Shown: positions 1-11,090 of the stretch, piece after piece
How the letters are laid out: each line of letters begins with the position of its first letter
How positions within the stretch are numbered: the first letter of the stretch is position 1
Notes under the pieces: model-generated
Database searches by the model: none
What the model saw: the letters and a program-made list of their open reading frames with translations, nothing else
Told to the model about the DNA's origin: nothing
Position numbers and translations under genes: made by a program
DNA from: Zasmidium citrigriseum
Lineage: Eukaryota > Ascomycota > Dothideomycetes > Mycosphaerellales > Mycosphaerellaceae
Assembly (NCBI GenBank): GCA_002786025.1
Contig: NHNW01000019.1
Span: 310,001-374,000 of the forward strand
Length of the DNA: 64,000 nucleotides
Direction of reading: 5' to 3'

Positions 1-683
1 ACAGCAAAGAGGTCGTCTTGCACCGCCTGCGCGAAGGCTGAAGGTTCATCAGAAACAAGCGCGTTACCAGGGCCTGCCACTGCCGATCTCCGCCGTCTCC
101 ACGCTGCTTGCTCTTCATGTTCCTTCAATCCTCGACATCCAGCACTGCCTGTTGCAAGATTTGTTGACTTTGCGTTGGACAAACATTTGTCCCGACACTC
201 CAAACCTCGGCGACCACAGCGCGGCTGCCGTGATCTCCTGATCACCTCACCTGCATGCGGCCCCATATCTAGATCGCCAGGGCGCAAGTAGCTGTGCGCC
301 ACAGCTTGTGACTTTCACTTCGCCATAAGCAGCTCTCAAAATAGAAACAGCTTCTGCATAGGGTAGTGTCAGCCATGAGATATCTCCATCCAAACGCGCA
401 ATGGTTCGCCTGCTCGCCACACCCGAGGAGTGAAGTATTCTGCTGCCTCATGAGCACCCGCCATTTTCGAATGTCGGCCCAAAAACTGTGGCTGTGACGT
501 CACGTGCTCCACCCGCTCGGCTTCTGAGTCTTGGCTCGGCAGTGCCGACAACCACAACCACGACTCGACCAACGGTCTTCCCAGACACATCATACTCGCC
601 ACATTCGAATGATCCGGTCTGCTTAGCAGAGGCACAGTCGGAAACATTCTGCCGAACGACATCGTCTTGCGACCAGTCCCAGG
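1..683. other. Upstream region, no gene seen
   Basis: I see no convincing coding region here. Short frames on both strands have compositions expected of chance ORFs. The part next to position 684 presumably holds the promoter and 5' UTR of the phosphatase gene. Confidence 0.5.
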
Positions 684-1250
684 ATGGCCTCGAAATCAGG
701 ACAAGCTGGCCAGGTCTCCGTCCTGTTCGTATGCCTTGGAAATATCTGCCGCTCGCCAATGGCAGAGGGCGTCTTCAGACATATCACACACTTCGGCACC
801 TCCAAACAACATCCACTGATCAAGGAGATTGATTCTTGCGGAACAGGCGCCTATCATGCCGGCGACAGACCAGACTCCCGAACCCTCTCAGTCCTCGAGG
901 ACAACGGCCTGACCGACTACAAGCACAAAGCTCGGCGGGTGAAGGTGCCAGAGGACTTCGAGCGGTTTGACTATGTCTTGGCCATGGATGAGAACAACTA
1001 CATCGATCTCCGGGATTCAGTCAAGAGAGCTCAGAAGAAGGGAAGCTTGGGCAGTGATGCGCTGGAGAAGGTGCACATGTATGGCGAGTTCGGTGGGAAA
1101 AGCAAGAAGGAGGAGATTGTGGATCCGTGGTATGATGGAGGGAGGGAGGGATTTGAGGTGGCATATGAGCAAGTGACGAGGATGGGCAAGGGTCTACTCA
1201 AGCACATTGAAGAAAAGTCGAAGGCTGCTGAGGACAAGAGCGAGCTTTGA
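684..1250 (+). CDS. LTP1: Low-molecular-weight protein tyrosine phosphatase
   Basis: Single-exon gene for 188 residues. The N-terminus has the phosphatase P-loop CLGNICRS, which fits C-x5-R-S with Cys17 as nucleophile and Arg23 binding phosphate. The DPWY motif with Asp147 as general acid lies near the C-terminus, as expected for the LMW-PTP family (usually about 155-165 residues). The extra length is mostly a charged C-terminal tail and a few residues before the P-loop. The family removes phosphate from phosphotyrosine proteins and small acyl/aryl phosphates in the cytosol. The start was chosen because it is the first ATG in frame and sits ten residues before the P-loop beta strand. The family call is firm; the physiological substrate is unknown. 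Confidence 0.93.
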   Translation: MASKSGQAGQVSVLFVCLGNICRSPMAEGVFRHITHFGTSKQHPLIKEIDSCGTGAYHAGDRPDSRTLSVLEDNGLTDYKHKARRVKVPEDFERFDYVLAMDENNYIDLRDSVKRAQKKGSLGSDALEKVHMYGEFGGKSKKEEIVDPWYDGGREGFEVAYEQVTRMGKGLLKHIEEKSKAAEDKSEL

Positions 1251-1900
1251 GCTATTTGCAGGAAGCAGCATGTTCTAATCGGCGAGGCCACCAAGTTGTT
1301 CGAAAGAACAAGCACCGGGTCGAGGTCCTTGAAAAGACGACTAGCCCCAGCAGCTCTGTTTCAGTGCCGATGAGACGGTTCTGGGCGCTCTCAAAAGTAC
1401 TGGGCGTGAACTGAGCAAGTCTCCAGCATCACTGCGGCTGTGTCAGAAACGCTGCACCCGACGATGCTCAGTCATCCGTCTGATGCATTGTGATCCACAA
1501 GACTCGATGCAGTGCAACTGCGGGCTGCAAAGATGCGAGAAACATCCACCAGAAAGGCATTATTGTGTTTGCTGGAGTCGATTGGAAAGCTGTTTCACCA
1601 TCGAAAATTACCGGATTCGGCCAGCGCAACTCGTGCTTCGGTACTTCCAATGCACTTTGTCAGCCGCGACCACGAGATCACTCATACTCTGGATGCCACC
1701 ACAGTCGTGGTACGAACATGAACGTTTCGACGATTGCAAAGCTGAATGACGAAAGATACCATAGACGAAAGGGCTACTAGATAAGAACGAACATATAAAG
1801 ACCAATGGTCATGGACCGAACGATAGACGCAGATCCAACACAGCATCCAGACAGCCATTCAACACAACACTCTCGATTGAACGATCCACATCTACAAGCC
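1251..1900. promoter_or_regulatory. Intergenic, promoter of the NmrA-like gene
   Basis: No gene is seen. A TATA-like element, acatataaag, at 1791-1800 lies about 100 bp before the ATG at 1901. The following CA-rich leader looks like a fungal 5' UTR. Confidence 0.45.
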
Positions 1901-2973
1901 ATGTCGACCTTCAAGAACATCATGATCTTTGGCGCCGGTGGTGACAACATCGGTCGCTTCATCATGAATGCCCTCATCGAAGACGGCGGCTTCAATGTCT
2001 CTACGCTCTCTCGCGCGAGCTCCAAGTCGACCTATCCTAGCACCGTCAAGAATCTTCGTGTCGATGACGACCTTCCCCACGATCAACTCGTCGCGGCCAT
2101 GAAGGGCCAGGTATGAACGAGCCGATTCCAACATCAAAGCTCCAAGATGCTCATCAAGACTTAGGACGTCGTAATCTCAGCCGTCGGTTTCCGCAACGGC
2201 GCCCTCCCCTCCCAAACCAAAGTAATCGACGCCGCAGTCGCAGCAGGCGTCAAGCGCTTCCTCCCCTCAGAATACGGCTTCGACAACGCAGACCCCAAAA
2301 CCGCCTGGCTCGCACCACCCTTCGCGGAAAAATTCGAAATCGAGAAATACCTCAACGCGAAAGTGAAAGAGAATCCCAATTTTAGCTGGACGGGTGTTGC
2401 GACGAGTATTTGGCTGGAATGGTGAGATAAACTACACTCTGCTGTTGATTATGTTTTGGCTGATGTGTGGACAGGGCCTTAGACGTCCTCTTCATCTCCA
2501 TCGACCCCGTAAAACACACAGTATCCTACTGGGACTCCGGCACGCACACCTCCACCGTAACGACCCTCCCCTACGCCGCTTTGGGCGTAATCCAAACCCT
2601 CAAAAACCCCTCCCTCACCCAGAACAAACGCATATTCCTGGCACCCCTCAAAGCCTCCCAGCGTGAAATCGTCGCCGAGCTCGAGAAGCAGCAAGGGGTC
2701 AAGTACACCGAATTGGAACCTATCGACGGTGCTAAGGCTATTGAGGAGGCGCATGAGAAGTGGAAGGGTTCTGGAGGGAGGGATGTGCAGGCTGCGTTGA
2801 CTACTATTACGGCGCAGATTTTGGTCGAGGAGTTTGGGACGGATTTTCGCGGGAAGGGGAAGGGACCGATTTTGGAGGATTTTGTTAGTATGCCGAGGAT
2901 TACTTTGCCTGAGGTGGTGAAGATGGTTGTCGATGGGCAGAGGGAGGGGAGGAGTTTGAGGGGTGGGATGTGA
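1901..2973 (+). CDS. NmrA-like / isoflavone-reductase-family NAD(P)-binding protein
   Basis: Three exons: 1901-2110, 2165-2421 and 2475-2973. The introns of 54 and 53 nt have GTATGA/TTAG and GTGAGA/ACAG ends, and splicing keeps the frame, giving about 321 residues. The N-terminus is a Rossmann dinucleotide-binding strand with the glycine motif FGAGGDNIG. The middle carries the family pattern of an SAVG strand, a KRFLPSEYG segment and a WLEWALDV helix after the second splice. Such proteins bind NADP(H) and act either as reductases of aromatic or secondary metabolites (CipA/isoflavone reductase type) or as redox-sensing regulators (NmrA type). The sequence does not say which. Codon use shifts towards A/T-ending codons near the 3' end. 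The neighbour downstream is convergent. Confidence 0.85.
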
Positions 2974-3037
2974 GATGTGAGTAGAGGAGGGCGAATTGAG
3001 GAATCTATTCTATTACGTTTACCCTTTGATTTCTATT

Positions 3038-6000
3038 CTATAGCAGCAACACAAGACCTAGCCAAATCGCTACAACAGCAGCTGTACCCCTGAGATCAAA
3101 CCGGCTACTCGAACCCGCGCCTTCCTGCTCACCCGTCGTCGTAGCAGCAGGAGCAGCGCTCGTCGGCGAAGTACCCGCTTGTGCCGTCGAAGTCGTAGAA
3201 ACATGCGTGGAAACCGTCTCCCCACTCGACATCACCGTCGTCGAACTCCAAGACTCCGTAGTCCCATCCACAACCAAACCCCCACTCGCAAGCGAAAGAC
3301 TCTCGCCATCGATCGTCGTCCCAGGACCACCCACCGTCAGCGTGATACTTCCACCCACAACGGCAGTAGAAGCCCCGGGAGTCGCTAAAACGGTATGCGT
3401 GACACCGTCCCCGTCGACGAAGGTCGCCACATCTTCGACGGTGGGCGTCTGCGTCGTGAGAGGGACGCTGGAGCCGTCGACTATCAACCCATCTGATGCG
3501 GCAGAGATTGTCTCGCCGTGGAAAGTGAGGGCTGGGCCGCCGGCGGAGAGAGTTGTGCCGTCGATGATCCAGGTTCCAGGATGATTGGGGTCTTCAGAAG
3601 CCGTATATGTGGTCCCAGAAGCTGTGATGGGAGCTATGATCTCGTTGGAAGGAGGTAGAGTTGCCTGATCAGCGAAAGGAATGGTAGTTCCATCTTCAAC
3701 GAGACCTCCGGAGGCAAGACTGATGGTCTGTCCATCGACGGTGATAGCAGGGCTTCCTGGAGTGAGAGTCTGTCCAGCCAACGTTACAGGTTGACCGGGA
3801 ACGGCAGTGACGACTTGTCCATTTGAAAGCGTAGCGACAGCAATTTCTGCGGGTGAAGTGCCTCCGGCGAAGGGAATTGTAGCCGCGCCCACCACGATGC
3901 CATTGCTCGCGACACTGACAGTTTGTCCATCGATAACAGCACCGGGACCACCTGCTGAAAGAGTCTGAGAGCCGACGACCAGCGGCTGTCCAGCCTGTGG
4001 GGTCACAACTTGTCCATTTGGCAACGTCAACGCAGCGGCAGGCGTTTGAGCACTCGAGGGAGGAACTTGAACCGTAGATCCATCGACGACGACGTTTCCT
4101 GTTCCAATAGATAGCGGAGTGTTGTTGATGGCGGTAGTCTGCCCCGGCGAGAGCGTCTGACCGCCCACGACGACATTGTTTGGTGAAGAAGGATCGGCGC
4201 CCACTGTCTGGCCGCCAACAGTAGCGACAGGTTGAGGCGCAGCTGGTGCTTGGTTGGATGGTGCTGGAACAGCAATCGTATTCCCACCCACAATGACGTT
4301 CCCCGTACCAACCGATACAGGCGTGTCTCCAATTGTCGTACTTTGTCCTGGTTGAAGGGTCGTAGGAGAACCGCCTTGCGAGCTCACGACGACATGACCG
4401 CTGGACAATGGGTCCGCGACGATGGTTTGACCTCCCACAGTCGCAATGGTATGTGTTGGATTAGATGATGGACTTCCAGGAGCATTGTTGTTGTTATTTG
4501 AAGGACTGGGGTTCTGCGCTGGTGTTTGGTTTGCCGCTGGTGGACTGTTGGGCTTTGGGCTGTTTCCAGGGGATGGTGCTGGCGATGGTGCAGTGTTCTG
4601 TCCGCCAGGCGAATTGTTGCCACCATTCGAAGTCGGTTCGTTGTCTGGTTGAGGACTCTGTTGGGCTGGAGGAGACGGGTCGTTGGACGATGGGGCTGGC
4701 TTGGGTAAAGTCGCAGGCGAGCTTCCTTGCGTTGGGCCCGGCTGGTCGGCAGATGCTCCAGTCGATGCAGCTCCCGGCTGAGGTTCATTCGTAGTCGCAG
4801 CAGGCTGAGTTGGTGATGGGTTCTGAGCAGGCGTTGCGGAAGGACTGCCAGCGTTTGGTAATGTGGGAGCTGCTTCATTGGCGGCAGGTGTCAGAGCTTG
4901 AGGGGGATCATATACACCCTCTAGAGCACCCCGACATGTGGCCCAGGCAGGATCAATGTTGCCATATGCAGATTGCGGTGGCACGAGGATTGGCTCGTAA
5001 GGTCTCGTGGTCGGGCATGTCCATCCAAGTAGAACTTGGTAGTCCGTGGGATTGCTTGAGAGGATCAATGCAGAATTGCTGGTGTCTGCCGCATAGGATG
5101 CGCACCACGGCTGACTAGAATAGATGGACATCGGAAGCGGGGTACTGTAGAGGTCTGATATGTTGAACGGCGCAGTCTTGTAGTCAACGGGATTCAGTGC
5201 GTATGCGTGTTGTGCCTCCTGGCCGAGGTAGGGAGTAGCGTATAGACTGGACAGTTGGTCTGGCTGGGCGACGGGTACTATGGTGTTGTAGTGAGTTGAC
5301 CCAATGCCTTTGCAGTGGTCTGACGCATAGATCTCGCTGTACGAGATGTAGAGGGTTGGGCCTAATTAGAGTCAGCAATGGTCCTGAATACAATCAACTC
5401 CAAGCCCTCACTTGTCAGCGTGGTTCCCAAAGTGACCAATGTGGAGCCTGCATCACGCCCAGTGACAGGAGAAGGCCAGTATAGCAGCTTGACCGAATTT
5501 CCTGTGACTGCACAGCCGCCACATCCGACTGTGCAGCCGATGCCAATAGTACTGGACGTAGGCCAGACGAAGCGCGCAGGGCTACTCGCAGCATCAAAGT
5601 AGTATCCTTCGGAATACACATCTGGTCCAGCGATAAACGAGACTAGGCCTGGATTAGCGCTGGAGACGTAGGCGTCCACCAAAGATGAACAGGTTGCCCC
5701 TGTGATAGCAGCTTGTGTGCACTTTGGAGTTGAAATGTAGTTCGTGGTAGCAAGTTCCTGAGCTGCCCACGAATCCCAAGAGGCCTGGCACTGAGACACG
5801 GAGCTGGGCAGTACGCAGTTTGGAGTCGGACTAGGGTTGACGGTCGTTGTATATATCGAGGTGTAGACAGGGTCCCGAGTGAAGCTGTATGTGCCAACTC
5901 CTGAGAAGGAAGTTTCCGCCCATTGCACGGTTGTCGAAGTCGTCTCCGTCGTGAAAGTCTCCGTAGTCACTGTAAATTGACCGTCAACAATCGTAGTGGT

Positions 6001-7277
6001 GAAGGTAGCTTCGAATGTCAATGTCGAAGTAAAGCCGGGCTGTGCACTTTGAACAGACGTGACTGTACCAACCTCCGTCAGGCTCTGAAGAGTGTCAGTA
6101 CTGATCAAATTAGAGATTAAACATCACCATTGAGCTTTACTCACCAACGAATAATCCGCGCCATAGGATGTGACGGTCGTAGCGACCAACCCTGAGTTAT
6201 ACCACGAATTCCACTCTGCCCAACACTGATCTTGTGTTCCATTGAACGCCGATTGGGTTGGAGTAGGGCATGGTGGCAGAGACGTAACTCCATCAGGATA
6301 TATCGTTGTGTTGGCCACCACAATCTGCCCATTATCGTACTTGGTTGCAGTGGCAGTGACACCCCCAGCGGTGACCAGACCAAACGCGATGGGAGATGGC
6401 GAAGTAGAAAGACAAGCTGAAGCGGTGGTCGAGTTTGTCGAGGTCGTGTTGCGACTGTTGGAAGGCAGAACCGACGTAGAGGAACATGGCGGCAGACTGG
6501 TAACTCCAGAAGGATAGATCGTTTGGTTTGCAACGTGGATCTCTCCGCCGTTAAATTTAGTTGCTGTCACGACCATGCCACCTTCGGTCAGAACAGCTGG
6601 GAGGAACAAAGTCGTCAGTAAGTCATATTTGGCTGGACAAGGTTCTTTTGTACGAAGTTCATACCTTCAGCAACAGGGTAGAGTGTGGATAAACACGCGG
6701 CTGGTTGGCTTGAATTGGTCGTTTGTGCAGCGGTTGTCTGAGTTTGCAGGAGCTTGTGGACAGAAGCAATGAAAGTCTCTGACAGCCCTGAAGTGCTGAC
6801 ATTGCGTGTAGGTTGTGATTGTGCGACGCCTGGCGAATTTCGAGAGACTGTACCGTTGTTGGATTCGGACGATTCGACATTGCCGCGAGTAGTCGTCGAG
6901 CTGGAGAACGAGGTTTGAACGGTCGATGAAGGAGCAAACGAGCTGCTCGAAGTCTTTACAGCGGATTGACTGTTTCCGTCAGCCGTCTTGGTTTTGATCT
7001 GTTCATCATCGGACGATGATGTCTTCGAATCCAAGAGTGCGTCCGTTGACGGCGAGGTCGATGCAGCAGAATGACTGAGACCCAGTCCAGAAGCGACGTA
7101 ATTTCCAACGTCGCCTGTGGATGTTGTTGTCGTGCTCGATATGGAGCTGGTCCGGCTCGATGATTTCGTCCTCGTCAAGACCAAGTACGTGCCGTTGATA
7201 CTGCTCGAAAGACTTCCGGTTGAGGCATAAACGTTGCAGGCAAAGGCCAACGCAATTGAGATGACTTCGATACGCAT
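3038..7277 (-). CDS. Large secreted, probably GPI-anchored Ser/Thr-rich surface glycoprotein with repeats
   Basis: Four exons on the minus strand: 7277-6665, 6596-6145, 6084-5412 and 5361-3038. The introns of 68, 60 and 50 nt keep one frame of 1353 residues. It opens with a signal peptide (MRIEVISIALAFACNVYA) and ends in a hydrophobic tail (AVVAIWLGLVLLL) after a small-residue stretch, as in GPI-anchored proteins. Exon 1 codes for a Ser/Thr-rich mucin-like stalk. Exon 2 holds two copies of a unit of about 45 residues around ANxTIYPxGVTSLPPC. Exons 2 and 3 share a C-x2-W-x-S-W motif. The start of exon 4 is Pro/Asn-rich (residues about 670-800). Then come about six beta-type repeats of 60-66 residues with the core GGPxxTxDGxTxSxASxGLVVDG. 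I infer a cell-wall or adhesion role; no enzymatic motif is seen. The exon 2/3 acceptor (before position 6084) was chosen because the nearer AG at 6101 would break the frame. Confidence 0.8.
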
Positions 7278-8983
7278 CTTGGCTGCTGCGGCAGCTCAAA
7301 CGAATGATGACGGGCGCACAGCAAGGCACCGGAGAATTACATGTCGGACAGTTCCTCTTATTCTATACGTGCAACGCCACCGCCCCTAGATGACGACGAC
7401 AGACTTGCCGAGCGGCTTCCATGTCTGTAACAAACACGCCCCGATTTGTTAGGCCAAAAGTCAAGAGCATTGTCCCGATTGGATCGAAGCTGAAAAATAG
7501 TGCCTCTTCCAGCGTGTCCAAAAGGTTTGGTGCCAAGAGCGATTTCCCAATTGAGCAAATCTTGAGAACATGAGGCCGGAGGAGGATCAAGAAGGTTTGT
7601 CGAAGGAGTCAGGTCAGAATGTTAGGGTCCGCGCCGGGCCTTTCAATCTTTGTTCCTGCATGGGCGATATGGCTGACAAGTATAGAACATCGGCGACGAT
7701 GGTCTAGATCCAGCTATGAAGTGAAATCGACCAGGCCATCAGGACTATACACAGCCTGGAGGCCTGTTGGTACGGTCCATGAGCTGATCCCGTCGCGACC
7801 ATGAGAGAAATACTGGATAGGTTGGCAAGCATTTTGGTCGGTGGCATGCTGCCAGACAATGATTCTGAGAGGGCGCTGTTGTCAGCGCGAAGGGTGTCTC
7901 AATGTCGTTGCATGGCACCTCCATGGTGATGAAGTCAAGAGGAAGAGGTGAAAGGGACGGAGTTGATTGCGGCTTGAACGACGCACGGACCAGCAGGCTT
8001 TAGTAAGCTGCCAAGCTGGTCCCCTCCCCCTCCCCCTTCCTCTTTCCCCAGCTCCTGCCCCGTCCTATCTTCCCTACTTCCTGCCGTGACAATGTAGTTC
8101 GAAGGACCGCCTCTGACTTGGGATGCAGCGTTCGGTGTTGAAATCTCTTCAGGAACGTCAGAAGGTTCAAGACATGAGGTGAAATATTTCTCAATGAAAT
8201 GAACCGGGTTTGCCATGCCCATCACCGTCAGAGACTACGACCAAAGCCTCGGGACACCATTCCAAAGGGCCATCGCAGATGGTGCGTCGTCCGAGTATGC
8301 ATCTTGACGACAACAGATCTTGAAGTTTCGCATTGCTGTCATCATGCGATCCCATCACAAGACCAAGACCGACGACCGAAACAGAGCTGAAGTCGGCGAG
8401 GCAGACGTTTGGTTGGCTAGCGGATCGGCGTCCAATTTACCAGCGATCGGCGCTTTGGAGAGTGGTTCGCCGCCCTACAAACGTCTTGAGACACTCCGGA
8501 AATACACCCATGATGTCGAACAAACACCGAACGTCTGACAAGGAAGAGAGAATGACGAAAAAGAAAGCTCCTATGGAGACACCTATGGATGAGAAGGTCC
8601 TTGCATCAATCACATGAAAACACCCAGACCCTTGCAGCGTTCCCCACAGCCGATCTGGAGCCGCGCAGCCGTGCCTCCCGAAGCAAATTGCAGATTGATT
8701 GCACATCCCTTCTCCCTTCAACCAAGCGCGTGTCCATACTTGGGGAAACAAAAACGTTCACATGCAAGCAAGAACGACACAAGTCTCCACAACTCACTTT
8801 CCGCGAATCGCAGCGAAGACGTTGCACTTGCCTCACGAGGACAGATGGAATGAACCACGCGGCCTCTGTCTATCCGTTATATTATAAGAACCCCGGTAGG
8901 CCCAATTCTCCGGTTTCTTCTGCTTGCTCGCTCCAGTCTGTCGTTCTCCCAACCCTATCTTTCCCTCGAGCAGCCTATCCATC
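7278..8983. other. Intergenic between divergent surface-protein and glucoamylase genes
   Basis: A 1.7 kb spacer between two divergent genes. No supported gene is seen; the short frames on both strands lack recognisable domains. It must carry both promoters. The length fits a regulated secreted-enzyme promoter. Confidence 0.5.
8877..8888 (+). promoter_or_regulatory. TATA box of the glucoamylase gene
   Basis: The sequence ttatattataag lies about 100 bp before the ATG at 8984. A pyrimidine-rich leader (8908-8972) follows, as is typical of strongly expressed fungal genes. Confidence 0.6.
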
Positions 8984-10909
8984 ATGGCACGAGGCTTCGC
9001 CATCGCAGCTGCTGGCATCGCCCTTCTAACCAGCGCACACGCCCAAACCTGCAACACCAAAACCCTCCAAGACTCCGTCCCCTCAACTGGCAACGTCGTC
9101 CTCAAATCCTACAGCTACTGCGGCGGAACCCTCAACACAAGCGCCTACATCGCCAACCTCGCCTACAACAAAAGAGTAACCCTCTACTACACCAACGCCC
9201 AAGGCCAATCAACGCCCCTCTCCTCCGTCGGTCTGGGCTACGACAGCAGCGTTGCGAATTCGAATTACGAGCTCTGGACATCCAGCACGCCCGTTTACAT
9301 CGATGGCATTCAGCAACTGCTGAATCTCACGTACGATGTCGTGGATAATGGCCAAGTGTATTCGCAGAAATTGAACGAAAAGGTCGAGGCGAGTGGTGCT
9401 CCTGCGCCTACGCTGCCTTCGCCGCCAAAGCCGTATGCCACGCCGAAGGGTTTCAGCGACGACATTACCAACTTCCTGGCCAACGCCGCTGGTTCACAAG
9501 TCCGCGCCTCTTTCACCAAAATGTTCCGCAACATCAATCCCTCGGTCCCAGGCGCCGTCGACGGCGTCGTAGTCGCCGGCCGCAGCGGCCCCTCCTTCGA
9601 ATCCAAAGTAACCGACTACGAATACGACTGGGTCCGAGACTCCTCCCTGACGATGGAAGTCGTGCAAATGCTCTACGCCGCATCAACAAAAGCCAAAGCC
9701 ACAACCCAGTACCAAAACGCCCTGTTCCAATACGCCGCAGCCCGGGCCACAGAGCAAAACGATCCGAACTTGCAAACTGGTCTCGGCGAGCCCAAGTTTT
9801 ATCTCAATAACACGGTCTTTGAGAAACCTTGGGGCCGCCCGCAGAATGATGGACCGGCGACGGCGGCGATTACGCTGATGGAGTTTGCGGAGAGTTATTT
9901 GGCTAAGGGTGGGAAGAGTGAGAGTGTTTTGAAGAAGATTTATGATTCGGGGAAGTATCCCAAGACGGCGCCTGTCAAGAAGGATTTGCTTTTTGTGGCC
10001 AGTAATTGGACGAGTCCGTCTTTCGATCTTTGGGAAGAAGAGAGCGCTACGCATTTCTACACCCGGATGGTGCAGCGCAAGGCTCTCGTCATGGGCGCCA
10101 AGTTTGCGAAGAAGATGAACGATAGCCAGACTGCCTCGACACTGCAGAGCGCTGCAGATGCGATCTCCGCGCAGATGGGCCAGTTCTGGGATCAGGGACG
10201 TATGATCGTGCTGTACGAGTATGGTCCAGTTCTCCTGGGGAAGAGCAGCTATTTGGACGCGGCAGTGCCTCTTGGTGTCATTCACGGCTACGCTGGAGAC
10301 GGCGTCTACAGCTACACGAACGAGCAGCTCCTGAGCACCATGGTGCGGTACACCACGAGCTTTATCAACGTGTACCCGCTCTCCAACAAGACGATGAAGG
10401 ATTCCTCTGGCCAGACTCTGGGCATCCCCATCGGTCGATACCCCGAGGACGTCTACAACGGATCCGCGACGCAGGCTAACGGCGGCAACCCCTGGTACCT
10501 CACCACGGCGGCGGTGGCTCAGTACATGTACGCCGCTTCTGCCGAATTCAGCTCCGCGGGTAAGATCTCCGTGACCAACACCTCGAAGTCCTTCTTCGAC
10601 TACTTCGCTCCCGAGGCTGGCGTTAAGGTCGGCCAGACGTACGACAGTTACAGCAAGCAGTTCACCTCTGTTATTGACAGTGTCAATGGCTGGGGCGATG
10701 CCTTTATGCGGACGATCAAGTACTACACCCCATCAGACCAGTCGCTGACGGAGGAGTTCAACCGGAATGACGGTACACCGCAGGGCTGTGCTGACTTGAC
10801 TTGGTCGTATGCCAGCGTCTTGACATCTGCATTCCAGCGAGCCAAGACGAGGGGCAATAAGAAGTTCATCCAGGGCCTGGCGAATCTGGGATATACCGAG
10901 AACTCCTAG
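8984..10909 (+). CDS. Secreted glucoamylase (GH15) with N-terminal CBM21 starch-binding domain
   Basis: Single exon of 641 residues. An in-frame codon exists upstream, but the ATG at 8984 gives a clean signal peptide (MARGFAIAAAGIALLTSAHA). Residues about 25-135 look like a CBM21 starch-binding module. The GH15 (alpha/alpha)6 catalytic domain follows. The motif YDWVRDSSL binds substrate. FDLWEEES (Glu351/352) carries the general acid, and LTEEFNRNDG (Glu590/591) before ADLTWSYASVL carries the general base. The enzyme releases beta-D-glucose from the non-reducing ends of starch outside the cell. Aspergillus-type glucoamylases carry a C-terminal CBM20; none is present here, and the protein ends soon after the catalytic domain. 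Confidence 0.93.
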   Translation: MARGFAIAAAGIALLTSAHAQTCNTKTLQDSVPSTGNVVLKSYSYCGGTLNTSAYIANLAYNKRVTLYYTNAQGQSTPLSSVGLGYDSSVANSNYELWTSSTPVYIDGIQQLLNLTYDVVDNGQVYSQKLNEKVEASGAPAPTLPSPPKPYATPKGFSDDITNFLANAAGSQVRASFTKMFRNINPSVPGAVDGVVVAGRSGPSFESKVTDYEYDWVRDSSLTMEVVQMLYAASTKAKATTQYQNALFQYAAARATEQNDPNLQTGLGEPKFYLNNTVFEKPWGRPQNDGPATAAITLMEFAESYLAKGGKSESVLKKIYDSGKYPKTAPVKKDLLFVASNWTSPSFDLWEEESATHFYTRMVQRKALVMGAKFAKKMNDSQTASTLQSAADAISAQMGQFWDQGRMIVLYEYGPVLLGKSSYLDAAVPLGVIHGYAGDGVYSYTNEQLLSTMVRYTTSFINVYPLSNKTMKDSSGQTLGIPIGRYPEDVYNGSATQANGGNPWYLTTAAVAQYMYAASAEFSSAGKISVTNTSKSFFDYFAPEAGVKVGQTYDSYSKQFTSVIDSVNGWGDAFMRTIKYYTPSDQSLTEEFNRNDGTPQGCADLTWSYASVLTSAFQRAKTRGNKKFIQGLANLGYTENS

Positions 10910-11090
10910 AAGGCATCCGCGGTGTGGAGTCTGATGATCGCTTTAGGACCTGCATTGTGTGGTTTGCTGGTAACGTTGTAATGCCCTTGGGACTCTTGTA
11001 CATTACGGAACCCTACGTGCACAGGTGGAAAAGCCTGTGGTGAGGGAAATTTTATGTTGATAGACGAAGCAATGTCGATAACGATTACGT

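Noticed and set aside
6085..6102. Alternative intron acceptor at 6101-6102 in the surface-protein gene
   Set aside because: Joining there to the donor at 6144 puts an in-frame TGA at once. The acceptor before 6084 keeps the frame.
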